This document shows, piece after piece, positions 18,515-26,291 of a DNA stretch of 64,000 nt (positions within the stretch are counted from its first letter, which is position 1; each line of letters starts with the position of its first letter). A program made the translations under genes and the position numbers. The DNA comes from Bacillota bacterium (GTDB lineage Bacteria; Bacillota; Clostridia; Christensenellales; CAG-138). A model generated the notes under the pieces. The model was given only the letters and a program-made list of their open reading frames with translations, did no database searches and had not been told where the DNA came from. The stretch spans positions 62,001 through 126,000 of the forward strand of contig JAEWCL010000015.1 in the NCBI GenBank assembly GCA_023390655.1, in the 5' to 3' direction.

Positions 18515-19492
18515 ATGGCAACACTCAAGGATGTAGCCGAACGTGCGGGAGTTACTGTAACAACAGTGTCTAGAATGTTGAATAAAAAGGCACAGGTTAG
18601 CAAGAAAACCCGTGAAAAAATTAATCAGGCGTTCAAGGAACTCGATTACCAACCCAATGAGCTAGCAAGGTCGCTTTCGAAGAAAACCAGCAGCTTCATT
18701 GGCCTAATTATATCTTCTGCACAAAACTATTTCTATTGCAAGGTCATTGACTATGTAGAGCGTTATTCGACGCAGTATGGGTATAAGCTGCTGCTATGCG
18801 TTTCCAATCATGAGCCTGAAAAAGAACGCGAATACTTTAACATGCTAAAGGCGCATAAAGTGGCTGGGGTAATTCTAGGAAGTCATACGCAGAATCTGGA
18901 TTTGAGCGATGCAAATTTTGAATCACCAATCATCACGTTTGATCGTATGATCTCCACCTCTATACCGGCTGTGGGATCAGATAACTATCATGGGGGCGTA
19001 TTGGCTGCAAAGCATCTGCTTGCAAAAGGTTGCAAAAAGCCCGCGTTTTTTACAGTTTCGCCGGTGGCGGGATTCATGGCCAATATGCGCTATAATGGAT
19101 TTTCAGAGATTTGGCTACAACATGATATCAAGCCAATTTACTATGAAGCACCATATGAGCGAATGATATCCATGCGTTATGAAGATGCGATTGAGGATTT
19201 TTTCAAACAGCATCCGGATGTGGATAGCATCTTTACATCCAATGATATTGCTGCTGTGGAATTTCTCAGGTTCTGCCTGCGCAACGGCATTAGCGTCCCT
19301 CAGCAGGTAAAGGTGATTGGATACGACGATATCGAGCTTGCGGGCATCTATACGCCCGCGTTAACGACAATCCGGCAGCCGGTGGAGGATATTTGCCGGT
19401 TTTCGGTAGAAAGCATTGTCAATTACAAGGAAAAAAGCATACCGATCAGCACCATATTCCCTGTTCAATTGATTGAACGAGAAAGTACATGA
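18515..19492 (+). CDS. LacI-family transcriptional repressor
   Basis: The 325-residue protein has normal LacI length. The helix-turn-helix is ATLKDVAERAGVTVTTVSRML, followed by YQPNELARSLS for the hinge region. The type I ligand-binding domain contains SIFTSNDIAAVEFLR and VIGYDDIELAGIYTPALTTIRQP. AGGAGA precedes the ATG. Two near-identical palindromic operators, one at its own promoter and one at the SBP promoter, strongly suggest that it represses itself and the downstream importer/phosphorylase operon. The inducer is probably the imported sugar or a breakdown product. Confidence 0.93.
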   Translation: MATLKDVAERAGVTVTTVSRMLNKKAQVSKKTREKINQAFKELDYQPNELARSLSKKTSSFIGLIISSAQNYFYCKVIDYVERYSTQYGYKLLLCVSNHEPEKEREYFNMLKAHKVAGVILGSHTQNLDLSDANFESPIITFDRMISTSIPAVGSDNYHGGVLAAKHLLAKGCKKPAFFTVSPVAGFMANMRYNGFSEIWLQHDIKPIYYEAPYERMISMRYEDAIEDFFKQHPDVDSIFTSNDIAAVEFLRFCLRNGISVPQQVKVIGYDDIELAGIYTPALTTIRQPVEDICRFSVESIVNYKEKSIPISTIFPVQLIEREST

Positions 19493-19613
19493 AACGGATG
19501 GCTCACGCTTTGATATGCGGAGATGTCAACCGAATAACAATCGAACTTGTTGCTTGTGTTGATTAATTATGCAGACGGACATAAAGAAGCTTTAAATAAG
19601 ATGCCCCCTTTCG

Positions 19614-19642
19614 CACTAACCGTCTATTTCAGGCGGTTAGTG
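19614..19642 (+). terminator. Rho-independent terminator of lacI
   Basis: A 9-bp stem (CACTAACCG / CGGTTAGTG) with an 11-nt loop is followed directly by TTTTATT, 120 bp after the lacI stop. Confidence 0.8.
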
Positions 19643-19685
19643 TTTTATTAGCAATGATGTTTTGTCGTGTATTTTTTTGAGATCG

Positions 19686-19727
19686 AAATGTCAAACGGTT
19701 GACATTTATTTCGCGGTAGTATATGAT
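19686..19727 (+). promoter_or_regulatory. LacI operator overlapping promoter of the importer operon, copy 2
   Basis: AAATGTCAA-ACGG-TTGACATTT (19686-19707) is a perfect 9-bp inverted repeat with a 4-bp spacer. Its right half supplies a -35 box TTGACA (19699-19704), followed after 17 bp by TATGAT (19722-19727), a near-consensus -10. The arms match the operator before lacI. This is therefore a repressor-controlled sigma-A promoter for SBP, permeases, esterase and sucrose phosphorylase. Confidence 0.85.
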
Positions 19728-19783
19728 TTATTCGTATTACACAGGCGTGGCATATCATTATCACACATCTTTAGGAGGTAATT

Positions 19784-21166
19784 ATGAACAGAAGTCGAAT
19801 CTTGGCATTGTTTCTTGCAGTTCTGATGCTGTCGACCGTATTCGTGGCCTGCGCCAAAAAACCGGAAAGCCCGGCAAGCGCAGACACAACCGCGAGGTCT
19901 GCCCAACCCGCAAGCACCCCCGCACAAACGGATGCTCCTGGTGATACACAGAAAGAGGTAAAGATCACATATTTTAATACTTCCGCGGAAGTAAACACCA
20001 TGTTTGAAAGCATGTTTGCAAGGTACCATGAACTTCACCCGAATGTAACAATTGAATTAATCCCTACGGGCATTGGAGAAGGCCAGCAGGAAAAACTGCA
20101 ATCCTTATACGCCTCTGGAAATGCGCCGACATTTATGAACGTCGATCCGGCTAATGTCATCGAATATAAAGACAGGTTGCTTGAGCTGACGAAGCAGGCG
20201 CAGCCTTGGCTGGAGCAGGCCAACGACGGCGTCATTGACGCAGGCACGTTTGACGGTAAGATTTTAGGCGTTCCTTTCAGCGTACAGGGGTATGGCCTGC
20301 TTTACAACAAACGGGTTGTAGAAGAAGTATATGGCGGTTCGTTTGATCCTTCCATAATTAACACACGCGATGCACTCAAGGCATTCCTCGAAAAGATTGA
20401 GGCGGCTGGTGTTCCCGCTACCATGCTTCATGGCGCAAACTGGTCTCTGGGCGGGCACTACCTGACGCTGAGTTATGCAGTACAAGGGCCTGCGACATCG
20501 GATGGAACAGGATTTATTGATGCAATCAAGGCTGGAACGGCCAAGATTGAAGATAGCCCGATTTTCCAGGGCTACATGGATACGCTGGACCTTCTCATTG
20601 CGCACAATTATAACAAGGCCGATCCGTTGGTGGGGGATTTCAACAAAGACGTACAATCCTTTGCAGAGGGAAAATGCGCAACATTCTTTATGGGGGACTG
20701 GGCGTGGACATCTATGACTTCTCTTGAAAATATTGACAAGGAGTACGGATTTATTCCGATACCCTGGAGCAACAATTCGGGCGATTATGGCAACACCCAG
20801 GTTGTTATGGTACTGCCGAAGTTTAATGCCATTGACAAATCCCAAAACACGCCCGAGCAGCAGCAGGCTGCTTTGGAAGTACTCGAATGGATGCTTACCG
20901 ATCCCGAAGGGCAACAATTCTTCCTGGACGCCGGGTTCTGCATGCCGTACAAGAATGTCCGGAGCGATGTGACGTATAACTCTATGACACAATCGATTGC
21001 GGACTATGCAAACGACGGCAAGACAATCAATCTTGGCTGCTTCTCCTACATCACAGGTGATGCGTGGACCGAGACGGGCAACCTGATGCTAAAGTACCTT
21101 GCAAAAGCAATAGACAGGCAGCAGCTTGCGCAGGGCATCAATGATTATTGGAAAAGCGTGAAGTAA
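19784..21166 (+). CDS. Sugar-binding lipoprotein of ABC importer (SBP family 1)
   Basis: The 460-residue protein has a lipoprotein signal ending VFVAC (Cys at about 24), then a polar Ala/Pro/Thr tether. The mature family-1 domain shows FARYHELHPNVTIELIPTG, ILGVPFSVQGYGLLYNKRVVEEVYG, FAEGKCATFFMGDWAW and a C-terminal helical region. TAGGAGGTAATT gives a strong ribosome site. It heads the operon controlled by the operator at 19686. The linked sucrose phosphorylase suggests sucrose or a sucrose derivative as ligand. Confidence 0.93.
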   Translation: MNRSRILALFLAVLMLSTVFVACAKKPESPASADTTARSAQPASTPAQTDAPGDTQKEVKITYFNTSAEVNTMFESMFARYHELHPNVTIELIPTGIGEGQQEKLQSLYASGNAPTFMNVDPANVIEYKDRLLELTKQAQPWLEQANDGVIDAGTFDGKILGVPFSVQGYGLLYNKRVVEEVYGGSFDPSIINTRDALKAFLEKIEAAGVPATMLHGANWSLGGHYLTLSYAVQGPATSDGTGFIDAIKAGTAKIEDSPIFQGYMDTLDLLIAHNYNKADPLVGDFNKDVQSFAEGKCATFFMGDWAWTSMTSLENIDKEYGFIPIPWSNNSGDYGNTQVVMVLPKFNAIDKSQNTPEQQQAALEVLEWMLTDPEGQQFFLDAGFCMPYKNVRSDVTYNSMTQSIADYANDGKTINLGCFSYITGDAWTETGNLMLKYLAKAIDRQQLAQGINDYWKSVK

Positions 21167-21180
21167 AGGCGGAATGGGAT

Positions 21181-21210
21181 AGGGCGGATAATTGTATGAT
21201 TATCCGCCCT
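21181..21210 (+). terminator. Perfect intercistronic hairpin between SBP and permease genes
   Basis: AGGGCGGATAAT-TGTATG-ATTATCCGCCCT is a flawless 12-bp stem with a 6-nt loop, 14 nt past the SBP stop and 15 nt before the permease start. GAAAAA follows rather than a U-run. It is best explained as an mRNA-stabilising or attenuating element that raises SBP over permease. Confidence 0.8.
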
Positions 21211-21225
21211 GAAAAAGGAGCGACA

Positions 21226-22110
21226 ATGAAGAAACAGAACAAAGCGCTCAGAAATGCGGGTACGTTCCTGACGTTTATGGGTCCTTCCCTGATCGCATTT
21301 ACCTGCGTGCTGTTTATCCCGCTTATTTACGGATTCTATTTGACATTTACCAATTACAGCCCAATCACGGGAGCACAGGAACTTATTGGATTTAACAACT
21401 ATATTGCTGTTTTTACGGATGCGGAATTTTTAGAGCAGTTTGCAAAGACTTTGGGCTATGTGTTTTTCTCTGCTGTTCTTTGCAATGTGCTCGCATTTAT
21501 CCTCGCTTTCCTGCTGACAAGCAGCATCAAAGGCCAAAGCTTCTTTCGTGCCGGTTTTTTTACACCCAACTTAATCGGCGGCGTAATCCTCGGATACATA
21601 TGGAAATTTATTTTTGCCAATGTCGTTACGCTTATTGGCAAAAGTCTAGAATATGAGCCGTTGATGACATCGTTTTTGACCAATCCTGAAAGAGCGGTCT
21701 GGGCGATGGTAATTGTAACCGTGTGGCAATATGCGGGTTACTTGATGATGATCTATATTGCTGGGTTTGTTGGCGTCCCGCGCGATGTTCAGGAAGCGGC
21801 CGAACTTGACGGAGCAACCGGTATTATGAAATTGTTCCGCGTGACTATTCCGCTGATGGTGCCCTCGTTTATCATTTGTTTCTTCATATCCGTATCAAGG
21901 GGCTTCATGGCGTATGACCTGAATCTAGCTCTGACGAACGGACAGCCATATGGCGCAACGCGCCTTGCAGCAATGCATATTTACCAGAAGGCATTTCAGG
22001 CAAACCAATATGGCGTGGGGCAGGCGGAGGCAATCATTTTGTTTATTGCCGTTGCAATCGCCGCCGTATCACAAGTTATTTTGAGCAAAAAACTTGAGGT
22101 GGAAGCATGA
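21226..22110 (+). CDS. Sugar ABC transporter permease (MalF-like)
   Basis: The true start is the ATG at 21226, preceded by AAGGAG; an in-frame extension to 21148 would run through the intercistronic hairpin and overlap the SBP gene. The 294-residue product has six membrane segments. Its EAA loop is VQEAAELDGATGIMKLFRVTIPLMVP, and DLNLALTNGQPYGAT fits the family. It overlaps the next permease gene by 4 nt (ATGA), indicating coupled translation. Confidence 0.92.
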   Translation: MKKQNKALRNAGTFLTFMGPSLIAFTCVLFIPLIYGFYLTFTNYSPITGAQELIGFNNYIAVFTDAEFLEQFAKTLGYVFFSAVLCNVLAFILAFLLTSSIKGQSFFRAGFFTPNLIGGVILGYIWKFIFANVVTLIGKSLEYEPLMTSFLTNPERAVWAMVIVTVWQYAGYLMMIYIAGFVGVPRDVQEAAELDGATGIMKLFRVTIPLMVPSFIICFFISVSRGFMAYDLNLALTNGQPYGATRLAAMHIYQKAFQANQYGVGQAEAIILFIAVAIAAVSQVILSKKLEVEA

Positions 22111-22931
22111 CGGGGAAAAGCAGAAACAAATGGCCGATTTATGTAGCAGTATGGGTACTCCTTATTCTATTTGTGGCGCCGTTTTATTTGATGATCATCA
22201 ATTCTTTTAAAACGACGCAGCAGTTCGTCGACAGCCCATTTTCCCTGCCGGGCAGCCTTGATTTTAAAAATTATATCTCGGCATTTGAAAAGATGAATTT
22301 TCTCAACGCCATAAAAAACAGTGCTCTGATTACGCTAATCAGTGTTGCCGCTATTATACTGACATCCTCTATGGCAGCGTATTTTCTTGTACGCTACAAA
22401 TGGAGAACAAACAAGATTATTTTCGCCATATTGGTTGCATCCATGATTGTACCGTTTCAGGCGATTATGATACCGCTTGTAAGCATTTATGGAAACCTGC
22501 AGCTTATGAACAGCAAGTGGGTGCTGATGTTTATGTATTTGGGATTTGGGCAGGCGTTTGCAATTTTCATATTCCATGGCTTTATCAAGAATATTCCTCT
22601 TGAAATGGAGGAGGCTGCGCTGATTGATGGGTGCAACAGAATCCAGTCTTTCTTCAAAATCGTATTTCCACTGTTGCGTCCGGTAATGGTAACGGTACTC
22701 ATTCTTGATGTGCTGTGGATATGGAACGATTATCTGCTTCCAAGTCTTGTATTGCTTTCGCCGGTAGAGCGGACATTGCCGTTATCGACCTATAGTTTTT
22801 TCAATTCCTACAGCGTAGACTTTGCACCGCTCATGGCGGGTATTGTGCTAACCATATTGCCTGTACTGGTTGCATATCTGTTTGCGCAAAAGCAAATTGT
22901 AAAAGGCGTTGTGCAGGGGGCAATTAAGTAA
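22107..22931 (+). CDS. Sugar ABC transporter permease (MalG-like)
   Basis: The 274-residue protein has about six membrane helices, the LMIINSFKTTQQF opening and an EAA loop LEMEEAALIDGCNRIQSFFKIVFPLLRP. The C-terminal KQIVKGVVQGAIK is standard. It overlaps the MalF-like gene by 4 nt and the esterase gene by 1 nt (TAATG), so all three are translated as a block. No ATPase is encoded in the operon. Confidence 0.93.
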   Translation: MTGKSRNKWPIYVAVWVLLILFVAPFYLMIINSFKTTQQFVDSPFSLPGSLDFKNYISAFEKMNFLNAIKNSALITLISVAAIILTSSMAAYFLVRYKWRTNKIIFAILVASMIVPFQAIMIPLVSIYGNLQLMNSKWVLMFMYLGFGQAFAIFIFHGFIKNIPLEMEEAALIDGCNRIQSFFKIVFPLLRPVMVTVLILDVLWIWNDYLLPSLVLLSPVERTLPLSTYSFFNSYSVDFAPLMAGIVLTILPVLVAYLFAQKQIVKGVVQGAIK

Positions 22932-24046
22932 TGCTTGAAATCGGCTATAAAGAATTGCAGACATCTGTACGTTTCTTTGGAAGAACATTTGCTGATGAGG
23001 CGTGCGGAGCGGTCTTTTTTAACTGGACGGGTGCGGGTTTTACACTCACATTTGAGGGGACAAGACTTGATGTTACGCTGCTTGCATACGAAACGGTGTT
23101 TCTTCCGGAGGGTATACATTGGCCATGGATATCCGTCTTTGTAGATGGAGGAGAGCGCCCTGCAACAGAGTTTTGCATCGACAGGCGCGCTGCAACATAT
23201 ACCCTATTCCAGAGTGAGACCTGCGAACGACATACAATCCGGGTTGTGAAGCGTTCCGAAAACGACAAGGGCAAGCTTGGCCTTGCTGCGATAGGAGGCG
23301 AAGGAAGGCTTTTGCCGGTGGAATATCCGGCAACGCCCCGCCGGCTTGAGTTTGTTGGAGATTCTATCACTTGCGGATTTGGAAATGCGGCGAATGGGCG
23401 TGATGACCCTTTTCGCACGGAATGCGAGGATGGGTTACAAACATATGCGGCTCTCGCGGCAAACATGCTTGGTGCGGAATATCATAGCATATGCATCTCC
23501 GGCATTTCGCTTTGCATGCCGCTTGAACCGGGATTTCGCCTCAGGTTGCCGGAAAATCCGGATATGGGGTTCCCCATACGCGCAATGGAAAACTACTATT
23601 TATATACAGACCGCCCTTATGAGGAAAAGATAGGCCGGGAGAGCGGATTTCAGGAATGGACATTTTCTGAGTTTGTTCCCGACGCAATCATCTTGAACCT
23701 TGGAACAAACGACTCATTCCGCATTAAAGCTGCCAAGGATAAGAGAAACGAAGAAGCACATTTTGAAGAATCATACCAAGCGTATCTTGCTTCTTTACGC
23801 AGGTACAATGGAAGTAAACCGATAATTGCATGTACGTTAGGTCCTATGGACTATTATCTGTATGATAATATACTGCGCGCGGCGGAAAGACATCAGAAGG
23901 AAGCGAGAGACGAACGGATATTTTGTTTAAAATTCGGCGGCATTTTTCCCTGGCAGGAAGGCTATGGCGGAGGAGAGCATCCTTCTACTGCTACACACAG
24001 GCGCATGGCAGTAGAACTAACGCACGAACTGAAGCGCTGGCTGTGA
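22931..24046 (+). CDS. CE2-like carbohydrate esterase (SGNH hydrolase), cytoplasmic
   Basis: The 371-residue enzyme has an N-terminal beta-sandwich of about 125 residues (RFFGRTFADEACGAVFFNWTGAG) and a C-terminal SGNH hydrolase domain. That combination is characteristic of carbohydrate esterase family 2. The nucleophile Ser is in FVGDSITCGFGN (about 143), the oxyanion region is ILNLGTNDSF (about 257), and the catalytic His is in GEHPSTATHRRM (about 350). CE2 enzymes remove O-acetyl groups from sugars. There is no signal peptide, so it acts on imported material. Its start overlaps the permease stop and it precedes sucrose phosphorylase. Confidence 0.85.
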   Translation: MLEIGYKELQTSVRFFGRTFADEACGAVFFNWTGAGFTLTFEGTRLDVTLLAYETVFLPEGIHWPWISVFVDGGERPATEFCIDRRAATYTLFQSETCERHTIRVVKRSENDKGKLGLAAIGGEGRLLPVEYPATPRRLEFVGDSITCGFGNAANGRDDPFRTECEDGLQTYAALAANMLGAEYHSICISGISLCMPLEPGFRLRLPENPDMGFPIRAMENYYLYTDRPYEEKIGRESGFQEWTFSEFVPDAIILNLGTNDSFRIKAAKDKRNEEAHFEESYQAYLASLRRYNGSKPIIACTLGPMDYYLYDNILRAAERHQKEARDERIFCLKFGGIFPWQEGYGGGEHPSTATHRRMAVELTHELKRWL

Positions 24047-24074
24047 AAATTATGAAAACCAAGAGGATTTCGCA

Positions 24075-25505
24075 ATGGCGGTAGAAAACAAGGTGATGCT
24101 GATTACCTACGCGGACAGCATGGGCGGAGATTTGAAAATCTTAGAACAATTGCTCAAAGCTTATTTTCAAAAAGCACTGGGGAGTATCCATATCCTTCCG
24201 TTTTATCCATCTTCCGCAGACCGCGGGTTTGCGCCGATGACTTATCGAGAAGTGGATCCATCATTTGGCACATGGCAGGATGTAGAGAGAATTTCAAAAA
24301 ACTTCGGCCTGATGTATGATTTTATGATCAATCACATTTCCAGAAGTTCAGAATATTTTCAGGACTTTGTTGCGCACAAGGATGCTTCTAGATACCGTGA
24401 TTTGTTTATCCGTTGGGAATCATTCTGGGACGAAGGGCGGCCATATCCAAGCGATATTGATGCCATCTATAAAAGAAAGCCAAGACATCCGTTTACAGAA
24501 GTTGCGTTTGCGGATGGATCGTCAGGAAAAGTATGGTGCACATTTGACAATGAGCAGATTGATCTTGATCTGACCAGTACTGTTGGAAAGACGTTCGTTT
24601 TTGAAAATCTAAAATATTTGTCGCAGCGGGGGGCATCAGTCATCCGTCTGGATGCCTTTGCATATGCAATCAAAAAGCAGGGGACAAGCTGCTTTTTCCT
24701 AGAGCCGGAAATTTATACGCTGCTTGAAGAGATTCAGGATCATCTTACGCCTTATGGTGTACTGGTGCTTCCGGAAATACATGAGCACTACACCATGCAG
24801 CTGAAGCTTTCGCAAAAAGGGTTTTGGGTATATGATTTCGCGCTGCCTATGTTGATGCTTTACAGCATTTATGAGGGCAAAGCGGGCCGACTTTTCAACT
24901 GGCTGAAAATTTGCCCACGAAAGCAATTCACAACCCTAGATACACATGATGGCATCGGCATAGTGGATGTGATGGGCCTCTTAAGCGAGCGGGAAATAGA
25001 GCAGACCAAGCAAAACATATTCAATCGTGGTGTTAATGTCAAGCCCGCATATAATACCATGAGCTACAATAATCTTGATATTTATCAGATTAACAGCACG
25101 TTCTATTCCGCGCTTGGAAACCGGGATGACGCGTATCTGCTCTCCCGTGCGGTGCAATTTTTTGCACCGGGTATTCCCCAGGTATATTATGTGGGATTGC
25201 TAGCGGGAGAAAACGATATTGATCTGCTTGAGGCAACCAAAATCGGTAGGAATATCAACCGGCATAGCTACAAGCAATATGAAGTGGATGAGGCTCTAAA
25301 GCGTCCGGTTGTGCAAAAATTGATCGCACTGATGGAATTCCGCAATACCTGTCCAGCGTTTAACGGAGCGTTCAGAGTAGAGCAGCAGGATGCATCCACT
25401 CTGCTGTTAACCTGGACAAATGGAGAGCATCTTGCACAATTAATTGCTAATTTTCAGGATATAAGCTATCAAATTTCATATACAGGTGGCGGGCAATTGA
25501 CATAG
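24075..25505 (+). CDS. gtfA: Sucrose phosphorylase (GH13 subfamily 18)
   Basis: The 476-residue protein resembles Streptococcus GtfA along its length. It starts MLITYADSMGGDLK and contains HILPFYPSSADRGFAPMTY. The nucleophile Asp lies in VIRLDAFAYA (about 190), the acid/base Glu in LPEIHEHY (about 233), and the transition-state Asp in TLDTHDGIG (about 291). YNNLDIYQINSTFYSALG is also shared with GtfA. It would split sucrose plus phosphate into glucose 1-phosphate and fructose in the cytoplasm. GH13_18 also contains sucrose-6'-phosphate and glucosylglycerol phosphorylases, so acceptor preference needs assay. It is the last gene of the operon. Confidence 0.9.
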   Translation: MAVENKVMLITYADSMGGDLKILEQLLKAYFQKALGSIHILPFYPSSADRGFAPMTYREVDPSFGTWQDVERISKNFGLMYDFMINHISRSSEYFQDFVAHKDASRYRDLFIRWESFWDEGRPYPSDIDAIYKRKPRHPFTEVAFADGSSGKVWCTFDNEQIDLDLTSTVGKTFVFENLKYLSQRGASVIRLDAFAYAIKKQGTSCFFLEPEIYTLLEEIQDHLTPYGVLVLPEIHEHYTMQLKLSQKGFWVYDFALPMLMLYSIYEGKAGRLFNWLKICPRKQFTTLDTHDGIGIVDVMGLLSEREIEQTKQNIFNRGVNVKPAYNTMSYNNLDIYQINSTFYSALGNRDDAYLLSRAVQFFAPGIPQVYYVGLLAGENDIDLLEATKIGRNINRHSYKQYEVDEALKRPVVQKLIALMEFRNTCPAFNGAFRVEQQDASTLLLTWTNGEHLAQLIANFQDISYQISYTGGGQLT

Positions 25506-25563
25506 AGAGTCGGAATATAGACCTCTCAATGTATTAATACATACAGTATTCACTCCCAGCGGC

Positions 25564-25600
25564 AAACCCTCCTTCCCATTACGGGAAGAAGGGTTTATTT
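25564..25600 (+). terminator. Terminator after gtfA
   Basis: A stem of AAACCCT-C-CTTCCC against GGGAAG-A-AGGGTTT (13 paired bases, one mismatch, ATTAC loop) is followed by ATTTTAG, 59 nt after the gtfA stop. Confidence 0.75.
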
Positions 25601-26291
25601 TAGTTACATGGACGGGCAAGCCACGATTACGCCAGGGAATCTTTTTGCTGTACCCACAAGGCGGCAGATTGACCACGATCGCTACATGGACCGTTATACC
25701 CGGAGTACTCCGTTAAATTAGATGAAATACTCCTACTCTCATAAAAGTCGAAAGCTTTGTGAGTGCGAGGGACAACCCACGTATCTCGCTGAGCGTATAG
25801 ACGAAATCGTATCCTAGGTTCTTCGGCATCTTTTTTCCGGTATGAGGGTACAGCCTATCAAGAGCGGTTAGAGGCCACGTTGAGCAGCAAATTGCTTTCA
25901 ATCGTACACACAGAAAAAGGCATCCATGATCTTGAAAAGAGCCGGCAGTTGGTTGGTAGGCTGCAAGAGGAGGAGCGTTGTCTAGTCAAAGTATCTACTC
26001 TCCTGAGGACATACCAAAGCGCTAACGGCTGTAAAGGAGCATACCTCTTCTTTGGAGCAGCAATATGCAGTTTGGAGGATGATGCGTTCAATCATCCTCT
26101 AACCATTGAAAAAGTGCATCTCCGATATGAATTAGGCCAGCAGGTACTTCCATCAATCATCTATATATTTCTTATTTACATATATGTTAGAATTACATGC
26201 TAGAAATTGTATTGAAGCGGTATGATTGTTTGGCTCTTTCAGAACTCTGCAGGCGTGAACAATTTGAACCTTTTATTGGAGTGTGGATTTC
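25601..26291. other. Long intergenic region with fragmentary ORFs, no recognised gene
   Basis: About 690 bp separate gtfA's terminator from the polysaccharide locus. A short frame from an ATG at 25608 gives about 37 codons, and another is open from about 25786 to 26203. The second is rich in charged residues (for example EKSRQLVGRLQEEERCLVKV) and ends in a hydrophobic tail. Neither has a ribosome site or a family I recognise. The second frame has no ATG start and is preceded by stops in its frame, so a decayed gene is possible. The last 80 bp are AT-rich and may hold the promoter of the downstream locus. Confidence 0.35.

Noticed and set aside
18393..18515. Toxin-antitoxin or phage-type regulatory switch at the palindrome
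   Set aside because: The palindrome matches a second copy before the sugar operon and sits on a LacI gene's promoter; no small toxin gene is nearby.
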